Source of the DNA: a virus
Direction: 5' to 3' (one strand)
Virus record (IMG/VR): IMGVR_UViG_3300030406_001500
Span: 1 to 32,156 of that record
Length of the DNA stretch: 32,156 nt
The position numbers and the translations under genes were made by a program. Under the pieces are notes generated by a model, which had not been told where the DNA came from, did no database searches, and was given only the letters and a program-made list of their open reading frames with translations. Shown in pieces: positions 22,723-29,407 of this stretch (positions within the stretch are counted from its first letter, which is position 1; every line of letters begins with the position of its first letter).

Positions 22723-22758
22723 AAAAAAGGGGGCAACCCGCCGAAACGGGCTACCCCC
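22723..22758 (-). terminator. intrinsic terminator after the capsid gene
   Basis: On the minus strand GGGGGTAGCCCG and CGGGTTGCCCCC form a 12-bp stem with two G-U pairs and a 6-base loop, followed by TTTTTT. It lies 27 bases past the capsid stop, the position of T7 T-phi, which lowers transcription of the tail genes relative to capsid. The T-tract ends about 15 bases before the gp11 start. Confidence 0.9.
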
Positions 22759-22784
22759 GGTCACAGGGAGACTAGACCTGTAAG

Positions 22785-23900
22785 TTACACGATGATGCGG
22801 TAGCAGCACTCTTCGCGGAGAACGCCATGACCCATGGCATACTTGGCCACAAGGAGGTCGCCCTGCCGTTCAACAGAGTAGTCAGTCTCGACAGCAAGGT
22901 CCATCAACTTGACAGTACCAACGCCTTCGCTCTGGAAGACAATAGCCTTGGTATTCTGGTAGTTGACTCCCGAGTAGCCGGAACCCGCAGCATAACCTGC
23001 ACCAGTACCCGCCAGATCGTTCATCACCGAAGCACTTCCCAGAGTTGCGTCCGGGGTGCCCGTTCCCGACTCATCGCCGGTAGGAATGTGATTGGACTTC
23101 ATAACCTTGATGCCTGCGACGGAAATCATTTCACCGGGGAATGCGATGGAAGGATTGGTGTCGTTACCGTAGTCACGGTTGATGGCATCAGTGTTCTGGC
23201 TAATGATCTTGTAATACTGCTCAGGCGGCATCAGACAATAGCGGTCGGTCGAAGGCACGTTCTTTTCGTCCATCTTCTGGGCGACATGGAACAGTGCGTT
23301 AATGAGTTCCGTACCTTCGTCTGCACCAGCATCACCCATGTCATGGACTTCACCCAGATACTTGTCGGAAGTAGCACGGGCAGTCCCGAAGCGATCCGTA
23401 TCAGTGAGGGAAGCACCAATGACAGTGCGGATAAGTGCCTTGTCTGCCGAATACGCCAGCGCCCGTCCGATTTCGGTGGAATAGATCGACCGGACATCGT
23501 AGTGGTTCTTGGCTTCGTCAATATTGGCAATGAAGACCGAAGACACCAGCATGTCATCAATGTAGATAACACGCTCGGCAGCCGCAGGCTTGCTCAGGTA
23601 CTTGCTTGAGTCGGCAACACCGTCCGAACCAGCGTCAACACCGTCCGTAAGAATGCTCTCACCCGGCGTGTGATAGTGTGCCGAAGCAACGCCACTGGTC
23701 GGGAACTGTGCACTCTTGCCACTTGCGATTGTGCGAACACGCGTAAGCGGAAGCATCTGATTCATTTCCTCGAAGGTGGTGATGACTTCACCGGCAAAAA
23801 CCTTCAGGAAAAGTTCATTAGTCTTTCCGCTCGGAAATGCGAGATCGGATGCAGAATCGTCACCCATTCGGGCCGGATCTGCTCCATAATAAAGGGCCAT
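22785..23900 (-). CDS. major capsid protein (T7 gp10-like)
   Basis: The 371 residues begin MALYYGADPARMGDDSASDL. The HK97-fold features I recognise are the N-arm and E-loop region (LFLKVFAGEVITTFEEMNQM), SGKSAQFPTSGVASAHYHTP, and ERVIYIDDMLVSSVFIANID near residues 109-128. T7 gp10A has 345. It forms the icosahedral shell. TAGGAGGCC before ATG 23900 is the strongest ribosome site in the late region. A 133-base leader precedes the gene and a terminator follows, which suits high expression. I saw no sign of a T7-like 10A/10B frameshift product. Confidence 0.95.
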   Translation of the reverse strand: MALYYGADPARMGDDSASDLAFPSGKTNELFLKVFAGEVITTFEEMNQMLPLTRVRTIASGKSAQFPTSGVASAHYHTPGESILTDGVDAGSDGVADSSKYLSKPAAAERVIYIDDMLVSSVFIANIDEAKNHYDVRSIYSTEIGRALAYSADKALIRTVIGASLTDTDRFGTARATSDKYLGEVHDMGDAGADEGTELINALFHVAQKMDEKNVPSTDRYCLMPPEQYYKIISQNTDAINRDYGNDTNPSIAFPGEMISVAGIKVMKSNHIPTGDESGTGTPDATLGSASVMNDLAGTGAGYAAGSGYSGVNYQNTKAIVFQSEGVGTVKLMDLAVETDYSVERQGDLLVAKYAMGHGVLREECCYRIIV

Positions 23901-24033
23901 GATTAGGCCTCCTATATAGTAATTAAATGAAACTAAACAAACTAATATCTTTGGGTCTTAGCCGGAAGTTATCCCACCGCAGTGGGGCCGCCTTTTATTC
24001 GCCGCTGATAAATATTGGCATTACTGGTTCACA
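23901..24033 (-). promoter_or_regulatory. capsid gene leader, probable late promoter region
   Basis: This is the longest gap inside the late genes. The minus strand carries an imperfect hairpin (CCCCACTGCGGTGGG) followed by an AT-rich stretch (TTTCATTTAATTACTATATA) and the TAGGAGGCC ribosome site. T7 has its strongest late promoter (phi10) here. ACTATATAGGAG faintly resembles the start-site part of the T7 promoter, but without a second copy of the motif I cannot define a promoter. Confidence 0.35.
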
Positions 24034-24513
24034 TTAGGTTTCCGCAGAAACGTGATTGCCAGCCTTCATGCCTGCGTTGAACGACTTTTCTTTTTCCTTT
24101 GCCATCTTGTTTGCTGTACCCGGCTTGTTAAGAAACAAACCAGCGGTCAACGAGAGGCCAGTCAGCAGGAAGGTACCGCCCGGCAAAGCCGAAAGGGGTC
24201 CTTGGGCTGACTCAGCCCCCAAGTTAACCGCAGAAGCAAGACTGCTCCAGACAAAGTTAGAACGATCAATACTGTCTTGAAATCTTGTAGTGTTCCCCTC
24301 GACAAACTCGACCCATTGGTTCCACGTATATTCAGAGTCATTAAGTGACACCTGAGAGGGGGCCGCAAGGGAGCGTTGGATTCCGGGGGGAACGTTTACT
24401 TTAACCATGTCGCCCAGCGAGCAGCCAGAGGCGGCCAAAAGGCCTACCCCCAGTGCTCCAAGGATTGCGACAAGGATCATACCTGTCTTGTTCTCTTTAA
24501 TCCAGTCAATCAT
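24034..24513 (-). CDS. membrane protein between scaffold and capsid, 159 aa
   Basis: A signal- or anchor-like span (residues 12-30, MILVAILGALGVGLLAASG) follows a charged start (MIDWIKENKTG). It ends in AASGC, an imperfect lipobox with Cys at residue 31. A second hydrophobic span lies near 110-130 (GGTFLLTGLSLTAGLFLNKP), with a basic tail. T7 has no gene between 9 and 10. It may be a lipoprotein, a virion membrane-associated protein or an additional holin-type protein. I recognise no family. GAGGT precedes ATG 24513. Confidence 0.7.
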   Translation of the reverse strand: MIDWIKENKTGMILVAILGALGVGLLAASGCSLGDMVKVNVPPGIQRSLAAPSQVSLNDSEYTWNQWVEFVEGNTTRFQDSIDRSNFVWSSLASAVNLGAESAQGPLSALPGGTFLLTGLSLTAGLFLNKPGTANKMAKEKEKSFNAGMKAGNHVSAET

Positions 24514-24520
24514 ATTAACC

Positions 24521-25309
24521 TCAAATTACGTTAGAGGAATCAAGACGACGCTGAACGTCTGCTCGATACGCTGGGTCTTTCTTGTATCGCGGGTCCTTCA
24601 TTGCCGCCGTAATTTCAGCGATAGACTGGAAGGAATTGTTTGTGTTTGAGGGGGTACTGCCCTGAATAAGGCGGCCCCTAGAGCCTCGTGCCTGCTGCAT
24701 CCGGGCCCATACCCCAGACACTGCGAGTTTAATTTTGTCAATATCGCCTTCTGCAATGGTCGAGTCAAAGGTTTGCTGTTCTTCTTCTGAGAAGTTGTTC
24801 TGACCCCACTGGATCATTTCAGAATAATTTTCTGGCCCACCGACTGTTCCCATTACATCTGAAATCATTTGCTGTTGAATAGCCTTTTGGCCCTCAACGT
24901 ATGCTTCTGCAATATCACGGGGCACGCCAAATTTAGATGAAATTTCTTCGTAAGACTCGTCGGAAATGCCGCCTGTTTCTGAGAACTCTTGGCTATAAGG
25001 CGCAAGGGCTTCGTCACTCATGTCCGCAAAGTATTCGCCCTGATCGCTGTCTTCTTTTCCCCCTTCTTCGACAACGTCTACCCCATCCTCCTGCTCATAC
25101 TCTTCCTCGATATTGCCCTGCGAAATCTTCCGCTCAGCCTCGGCGTATGCGTTGGCCATTTCCTCTGGGGAATTGAACTTCTCTGGAAGCCAATCGGGTC
25201 GCTCTTCGGCAGCCCCCTGCTCATCGTCCGTAATAATTTCGTTAACGATGTTCTCGTCCTGAGGCCCCTCGGGGCCCGTCTCGCCTGATCGGATTTCAAC
25301 CCTGTCCAT
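24521..25309 (-). CDS. scaffolding / capsid assembly protein (T7 gp9-like)
   Basis: The 262 residues are highly acidic and mostly helical. The N-terminal half holds RPDWLPEKFNSPEEMANAYA followed by EAERKIS, the signature N-terminal motif of gp9 scaffolds, then a long Glu/Asp-rich stretch (EEEYEQEDGVDVVEEGGKED). The C-terminal region is more basic and ends in a probable capsid-binding helix (YKKDPAYRADVQRRLDSSNV). It lies between portal and capsid as in T7 (307 residues). The scaffold directs procapsid assembly and is lost on maturation. GGAAGG precedes ATG 25309. Confidence 0.9.
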   Translation of the reverse strand: MDRVEIRSGETGPEGPQDENIVNEIITDDEQGAAEERPDWLPEKFNSPEEMANAYAEAERKISQGNIEEEYEQEDGVDVVEEGGKEDSDQGEYFADMSDEALAPYSQEFSETGGISDESYEEISSKFGVPRDIAEAYVEGQKAIQQQMISDVMGTVGGPENYSEMIQWGQNNFSEEEQQTFDSTIAEGDIDKIKLAVSGVWARMQQARGSRGRLIQGSTPSNTNNSFQSIAEITAAMKDPRYKKDPAYRADVQRRLDSSNVI

Positions 25310-25312
25310 GTA

Positions 25313-26872
25313 TTAACCTTCCTGTGGTGGTTGTTCTTGCATCTGTTGGTTTTGCATACCGCCCTGCACGGCAGCGTCAACTACTTGTGGACCATATTGC
25401 TGGACCATTTGCATCATCATAGCCTGTTGTTGCTCTTGTGCGATCTGTTCTTCAGTTTTAATTAGGCCATCAGTATCAATACCCAGAGAAGCAGCACGGC
25501 GATCCATGTACTCTCTCATGTTCATAAACTGACCAAGTGCTTCGACGCCCATAACCTGAGCCACTCCCTGAAGGAAGATATCAAGGCGATTAAGGTCGTT
25601 TCCGCGGCCAAGAGCGTCAATGCCCGTAACAATCGCGGGGGTAACAAGGTCCTTAGGAATCTTGGGCAGACGACCTGAGTCAAGCATCCGGTCCATAAAT
25701 CGGTTAACAATGGGCAACTGAGCCTCTTGACTAAGAAGGGAGTAGACTCCGCCCAACTGACGCTCGATAGACTGAGTGACCAGCCGCACTTCTTCTGCTG
25801 TTACACGATCCGCATTACGAATAGTTGATTCAGTAAGGAGGAATGCATACGATAGACGCTCTTGAATGGTCTGCATCGTACTGAGTGCAACACCGAAATC
25901 CGCTTGTTTGTTGACCTGTAGAACTGAAACATCTGCCGCACTTCCTTCCCGAATGCCCCCGTTAGGGCTTTGAGCCAAGGTCCGGGCACGAGTAGTGCCA
26001 TTGGGATTAACGAGGAAAAGAACTTTGGCGGCTGCCGCAGAGCCCTCAACAATAGCCTGTGAAAGAGCCTCAAGAGACTTAAGGTCTCCCATGTACTGCT
26101 CGACGTAGCCCCTGCCCCAGTCCTCTCCATCAATCTGAATCATCCGAAGAGCGAGGAACGGAGACTTACCCTTGGGGTACGTGGCTTCAGTACCGGGCAC
26201 GAGAACTCCACTTGTCTCTTGGTAAACTTTTACCTTGCCGTCCTTGTCTACATGGACACAAGTGTAGATATCTACAGTCTTCATTGTGCCCGTCATTGCA
26301 GCCTTAGCGTGCTCCTGTAGTTCCTCGGGCAGAGTATCGGGAGTCACCGATTCTTTAACAATGATCTTCCTTACATTTCCAGACGGGTCTCTTACTACCG
26401 TATAACGGTCCATCGGGAACACACGTACTCGGCCATCGTCTGGAATGTGTAGTAGTACGTTGCCCCCTACGATCAGATGCTTAAGAGCGGAGAATAGTGC
26501 CGTTCTTAGCCCAGATACTTCGACCTCCCGCATAATAGACCGTTCAATTTCCGACATCGTGTGGTCGATCTCGTTTTTAATTGTTGGGTCTATTTGCTCA
26601 AGATCACGCTTTGCCTTCTCGTCCAGCACCAGACGAAAGAAAGGGGCGTTTGGGGGGAGCAGGGAAAGCAGAAGCGCGCTAGCCAAGTTGTTCACACCGC
26701 GTGCGCCGACGGACTGAAAGGGTGTGCTATAGGTAGACGCGGCGTTATTCCCCTCATCAGGGATGAGCATTGGAATAGTTAGTTTGGCTGCGTCTCGTGC
26801 TCTATCAAGATAAATATCTCTGTTAGTGCAGAGTTTCGTATAGAGCCCCTCAATTGATTGCGGGTTCTGCAT
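25313..26872 (-). CDS. portal / head-tail connector protein (T7 gp8-like)
   Basis: At 519 residues it is near T7 gp8 (536). The N-terminus matches T7-type portals (RDAAKLTIPMLIPDEGNNAA, then TPFQSVGARGVNNLASALLL and SLLPPNAPFFRL). A middle region has LTESTIRNADRVTAEEVRLV near residues 345-364, conserved in the stem of these portals. The C-terminus is a Gln/Met-rich tail. It forms the dodecameric ring through which TerL packages and on which gp11 docks. AAAGGGA precedes ATG 26872. Confidence 0.95.
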   Translation of the reverse strand: MQNPQSIEGLYTKLCTNRDIYLDRARDAAKLTIPMLIPDEGNNAASTYSTPFQSVGARGVNNLASALLLSLLPPNAPFFRLVLDEKAKRDLEQIDPTIKNEIDHTMSEIERSIMREVEVSGLRTALFSALKHLIVGGNVLLHIPDDGRVRVFPMDRYTVVRDPSGNVRKIIVKESVTPDTLPEELQEHAKAAMTGTMKTVDIYTCVHVDKDGKVKVYQETSGVLVPGTEATYPKGKSPFLALRMIQIDGEDWGRGYVEQYMGDLKSLEALSQAIVEGSAAAAKVLFLVNPNGTTRARTLAQSPNGGIREGSAADVSVLQVNKQADFGVALSTMQTIQERLSYAFLLTESTIRNADRVTAEEVRLVTQSIERQLGGVYSLLSQEAQLPIVNRFMDRMLDSGRLPKIPKDLVTPAIVTGIDALGRGNDLNRLDIFLQGVAQVMGVEALGQFMNMREYMDRRAASLGIDTDGLIKTEEQIAQEQQQAMMMQMVQQYGPQVVDAAVQGGMQNQQMQEQPPQEG

Positions 26873-26883
26873 TTAGATTCCCT

Positions 26884-27273
26884 TTAATACTTAGGAAGAC
26901 GAGGGCCGCCTGATCGGCGATTGCCTGAAGGAGCGTTTGTGGTTGGCGATCCGCCGGGAACATTCACCCCGCCGCTGGTCCTTTGGGCTTTCCGACGAAT
27001 ACGGAGCGATTTACGTCCGCGCTTACCTCGGCGTGCTTCAGCCGCATCGCCCATACTCTGGGTATCCGGAGCGGTCTGCTGCTGCTGCATAATTTCGTCG
27101 TTCATTGTGGGGGGGTCTTGTACAATGTTTTGTGTCATGCCCTGCTGCATTTCGTTCAGTTGGTCTTGCAGGCTTTGATTCTGCATTGCAAGAGCGTTCA
27201 ACTGGGCAGAGTTGTCGGGCTGAGCCGGGGGCATAATAACCTGAGGCGGGGGCGCGGGTGCTGATCCACACAT
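26884..27273 (-). CDS. gp7.3-like virion/tail assembly protein
   Basis: The 129 residues begin MCGSAPAPPPQVIMPPAQPD with Pro/Gln-rich, disordered sequence. A short helix follows (NALAMQNQSLQDQLNEMQQG), then a basic segment GKRGRKSLRIRRKAQ and TSGGVNV. The end pattern (G-x-K-S-L plus basic residues plus S-G-G-V/I-N-V/I) parallels the C-terminus of T7 gp7.3 (GGKKSLSVARSSGGGINI), and the gene lies directly upstream of the portal gene, as 7.3 does. T7 gp7.3 is a small virion protein needed for adsorption. GGAG lies 8 bases before ATG 27273. Confidence 0.72.
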   Translation of the reverse strand: MCGSAPAPPPQVIMPPAQPDNSAQLNALAMQNQSLQDQLNEMQQGMTQNIVQDPPTMNDEIMQQQQTAPDTQSMGDAAEARRGKRGRKSLRIRRKAQRTSGGVNVPGGSPTTNAPSGNRRSGGPRLPKY

Positions 27274-27275
27274 TT

Positions 27276-27473
27276 TTATTCTCCGTTTGGAAATAGGGTT
27301 TCATTTTGTCTTTTATGCATCTCAATAAGAAAGTCTACCACGGCACGAGAACCTGCGGCAAACCAAATCATTCGGTCAATTTCGTCTAATTTAGGACACT
27401 GATCTGGAAACCTTTTATCGAGAGCCTCTATAAGGTTAGGAGGCACGGGAGGAAATCTGTCGTTATCAATCAC
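27276..27473 (-). CDS. small conserved phage protein, GTG start, 65 aa
   Basis: The frame is open from ATG 27494, but that codon has no ribosome site. GTG 27473 lies 7 bases after AAGGAG, and the protein from there (VIDNDRFPPVPPNLIEALDK, then RFPDQCPKL) starts exactly where a conserved-looking block begins. The middle has IDRMIWFAAGSRAVVDFLIE. I know similar short proteins before the portal module of marine T7-like podoviruses, with unknown function. The start lies within the last codons of the 88-aa gene. Confidence 0.7.
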   Translation of the reverse strand: MIDNDRFPPVPPNLIEALDKRFPDQCPKLDEIDRMIWFAAGSRAVVDFLIEMHKRQNETLFPNGE

Positions 27474-27732
27474 TGTCGTACTCCTTAACCTCATCGAATG
27501 GGGTTTTTAGGGCATTAAACTCGCTAGGCCGTAGGTGTTCTTGCACGAGTTCTCGGCTTTCGGGGTCCTTAACGAGTGCGTTTAGGATCTTGTCTAGTGC
27601 CCTAGTACACACGGTCCTAGCGTAAGACTCCGTAATCTCCTCATTATTCTCGTAATTAAAAATGTTAACGACAGCAGGCCACGGCCTCAACTGCATCTCT
27701 TTCTCCTGAGATTGTGGTCGTTTTTGTCCCAT
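27466..27732 (-). CDS. hypothetical protein, 88 aa
   Basis: The product begins MGQKRPQSQEKEMQLRPWPA, followed by helical acidic sequence (CTRALDKILNALVKDPESRE) and ending EVKEYDSD. ATG 27732 follows AAGGGAGAC, whereas the longer in-frame form from 27975 lies wholly within the DUF1599-type gene and has no ribosome site. It overlaps that gene by 68 bases and carries the ribosome site for the GTG-started gene in its last codons. No family recognised. Confidence 0.65.
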   Translation of the reverse strand: MGQKRPQSQEKEMQLRPWPAVVNIFNYENNEEITESYARTVCTRALDKILNALVKDPESRELVQEHLRPSEFNALKTPFDEVKEYDSD

Positions 27733-28057
27733 CAGTAGTCTCCCTTTTTGACTGGATGTACCCGTAAAACAGGATAACATAATTAATGATGTCCAAAATA
27801 GTGTCTTCAATAGACTCGTCGGCCACCTTGAGTACCCCTCCCTCACAGAAGGTAGACAGGCGAGACATCTTGTCTGTAAGTCGTACCCCAAAGCCCTGCT
27901 CGGTGGTGCTAAACCCCATGGCTTCACATCTAGTAAAGTTAGCAAACGGCATCGAACGGTCTTGGCCGCCCGCATAATCGTGGTTTTTTCTCTTCATCAA
28001 CTCAAAGGCCTTGTGCGACATTGCGTTGTGAAGTCCAAGCAGTTCATCCCTGTTCAT
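27665..28057 (-). CDS. DUF1599-type protein (nucleotide-modification-associated domain)
   Basis: The 130 residues contain KRKNHDYAGGQDRSMPFANF, then GVRLTDKMSRLSTF and SIEDTILDIINYVILFYGYI. The KNHDYG...F-N-F...K-x-S-R...D-T-x-x-D-x-x-N-Y layout is what I know from DUF1599 phage proteins, named in some databases as nucleotide-modification-associated; its biochemistry is not established. The last 25 residues after the conserved part look variable. The start overlaps the end of the exonuclease gene by 14 bases, with AAGGAG inside that gene. Its place among replication genes fits a role in nucleotide supply or modification. Confidence 0.78.
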   Translation of the reverse strand: MNRDELLGLHNAMSHKAFELMKRKNHDYAGGQDRSMPFANFTRCEAMGFSTTEQGFGVRLTDKMSRLSTFCEGGVLKVADESIEDTILDIINYVILFYGYIQSKRETTDGTKTTTISGERDAVEAVACCR

Positions 28058-28811
28058 TTGCGTACTCCTTAGGTGTCCACAGGATCACCTCTTCGTTGTC
28101 TAAGTTATATTCACCATACCTCAAGATACGAGCGACCCTCGCCTGTACCAGTGCCTCTTCTTCGCATAGCCCGGCGTTCTCGTAGGCCTGAACCACTACG
28201 TCCCACGTTGGGGTAGACAACAGCCTAGCGGCTCTCTTGGGTCCGATACCGGGACAGCCGGAGTACCCGTCGGTAGCATCCCCCATTAACGACTGGAGCA
28301 GGTGGTTGTAGTCGGCTTCCTTGTCGTCCACCTCCACCACTCCCTCCTCTGGTTTCTGTGGGTTGTAGTGCAAGCCGGGGATTGTACGCAGGTCCTTGTC
28401 AATAGTAACAACAATCTTGTCGCCCTCAATGTCCTGCCACCCACCAGCCAGCAGCCCAAGTACGTCATCTCCCTCTAGGTTGTCGAAGTAGTAGGTCTCA
28501 AAATTGTCCATAATGTGGTTACGCATGGGCAGGAAGGCAAGAGGTTTCCTATGGACTTTTCTATGAAGTTTGTAGGTAGGGAGAATGTCTTTACGCCAGT
28601 TGTTCGGGCCTGACAAAGTCATAACTACCCTGTCTCCTCCTGTGTGCTCCTTGATGTTTCTTATCCAAGCATTGAGAATTGTCTTAGCCTCACCCGCGTC
28701 AGACACCAAAGACCACAGGTCATTGCCCCAGTGATACTCTTCTTCTACCGCCTTTGTGCAGTGATAAAGGGCAACGTCTCCGTCAATTAGTAGTGTAGGT
28801 TTACTAGTCAT
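28044..28811 (-). CDS. 5'-3' exonuclease (T7 gp6-like)
   Basis: The 255 residues show the FEN/5'-nuclease pattern. Acidic residues lie in TLLIDGDVALY (D10, D12), in YFDNLEGDDVLGLLAGG near residues 107-123 and in VTIDKDLRTIPG near 133-145. A helix-hairpin-helix-like segment (SGCPGIGPKRAARLLS) lies near 195-210. T7 gp6 has 300 residues. Its role is RNA primer removal, host DNA degradation and recombination during phage replication. It follows the polymerase and homing endonuclease. Its start overlaps the end of the 73-aa gene by 8 bases. Confidence 0.92.
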   Translation of the reverse strand: MTSKPTLLIDGDVALYHCTKAVEEEYHWGNDLWSLVSDAGEAKTILNAWIRNIKEHTGGDRVVMTLSGPNNWRKDILPTYKLHRKVHRKPLAFLPMRNHIMDNFETYYFDNLEGDDVLGLLAGGWQDIEGDKIVVTIDKDLRTIPGLHYNPQKPEEGVVEVDDKEADYNHLLQSLMGDATDGYSGCPGIGPKRAARLLSTPTWDVVVQAYENAGLCEEEALVQARVARILRYGEYNLDNEEVILWTPKEYANEQG

Positions 28812-29025
28812 CTATTCCTCCCGATCCCCCATCTAGGGACAATCTTGCAATAGAAAGTAGGCCAAACACACCATGAAGAGACCCCCCAAAACAAACAGTT
28901 ATTCCGTCCATTGTGTCTGTCTTGTGCTGTGCTGCCAACAAAACAAAGTCATCGTGACGCCTCTGTAGTTCCTTAATCATTGCGTCAGTTGACTCATATT
29001 CCAGAGGGTTGTTCGTATCCGTCAT
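28804..29025 (-). CDS. hypothetical protein, 73 aa
   Basis: The product begins MTDTNNPLEYESTDAMIKEL. A charged helix of about 40 residues is followed by a Gly-rich hydrophobic half (CFGGSLHGVFGLLSIARLSL) and an acidic end (GGIDD). Only a weak AAGAG precedes ATG 29025. It overlaps the homing endonuclease by 32 bases at its start and the exonuclease by 8 at its end. No family recognised. The hydrophobic half could associate with membrane, but is short. Confidence 0.6.
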   Translation of the reverse strand: MTDTNNPLEYESTDAMIKELQRRHDDFVLLAAQHKTDTMDGITVCFGGSLHGVFGLLSIARLSLDGGSGGIDD

Positions 29026-29407
29026 AGACTACTCTTTTCAATTGCTTGAGTTTCTTTTTCATATCCGAACGCTCTGGCGACGATGCTTTGTGGTTTAGTA
29101 TATCAAGATTAATCAGTGCCTGTTCTTTTTTCTCTATCAAATAAGGCATCATTTTTCTTAAGGCATTTCTAGCAGTATCCCCGTAAGCAACCCACCTGTA
29201 CCCTGCTCTATTGTTAGGTCTAGCAGGACTCTTAAGATATATCCTACCCCCGCCGAACGCAATGAGATACTTTTCTAGAATATACGGGTTAGTGTTATCG
29301 ACCATTATACGGTCATACAGTACACACCCCTCTCCGTCAAAGAAACCAGCGAGGTATGATAACTCAATGTGTTTCGGCCCAGTTATTTCCAATGGAATAC
29401 TCCCCAT
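28994..29407 (-). CDS. LAGLIDADG-type homing endonuclease, single-motif
   Basis: The motif YLAGFFDGEG lies at residues 18-27. It is followed by the family's usual layout: VDNTNPYILEKYLIAFGGGR, then GYRWVAYGDTARNALRKMMP and YLIEKKEQAL. One motif in 137 residues implies a homodimer. This is a selfish DNA-cleaving enzyme that usually targets a conserved site near its own insertion point. It starts inside the last 44 bases of the DNA polymerase gene in another frame, and ATG 29407 lacks a good ribosome site, so translation may depend on the polymerase. Its codons look more AT-rich than those of its neighbours, consistent with transfer. Confidence 0.88.
   Translation of the reverse strand: MGSIPLEITGPKHIELSYLAGFFDGEGCVLYDRIMVDNTNPYILEKYLIAFGGGRIYLKSPARPNNRAGYRWVAYGDTARNALRKMMPYLIEKKEQALINLDILNHKASSPERSDMKKKLKQLKRVVYDGYEQPSGI

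Noticed and set aside
23901-23920. T7-promoter-like ACTATATAGGAG before the capsid gene
   Set aside because: Most of the resemblance is the AT-rich leader plus the Shine-Dalgarno. I could not find a second copy, so no phage promoter can be defined.
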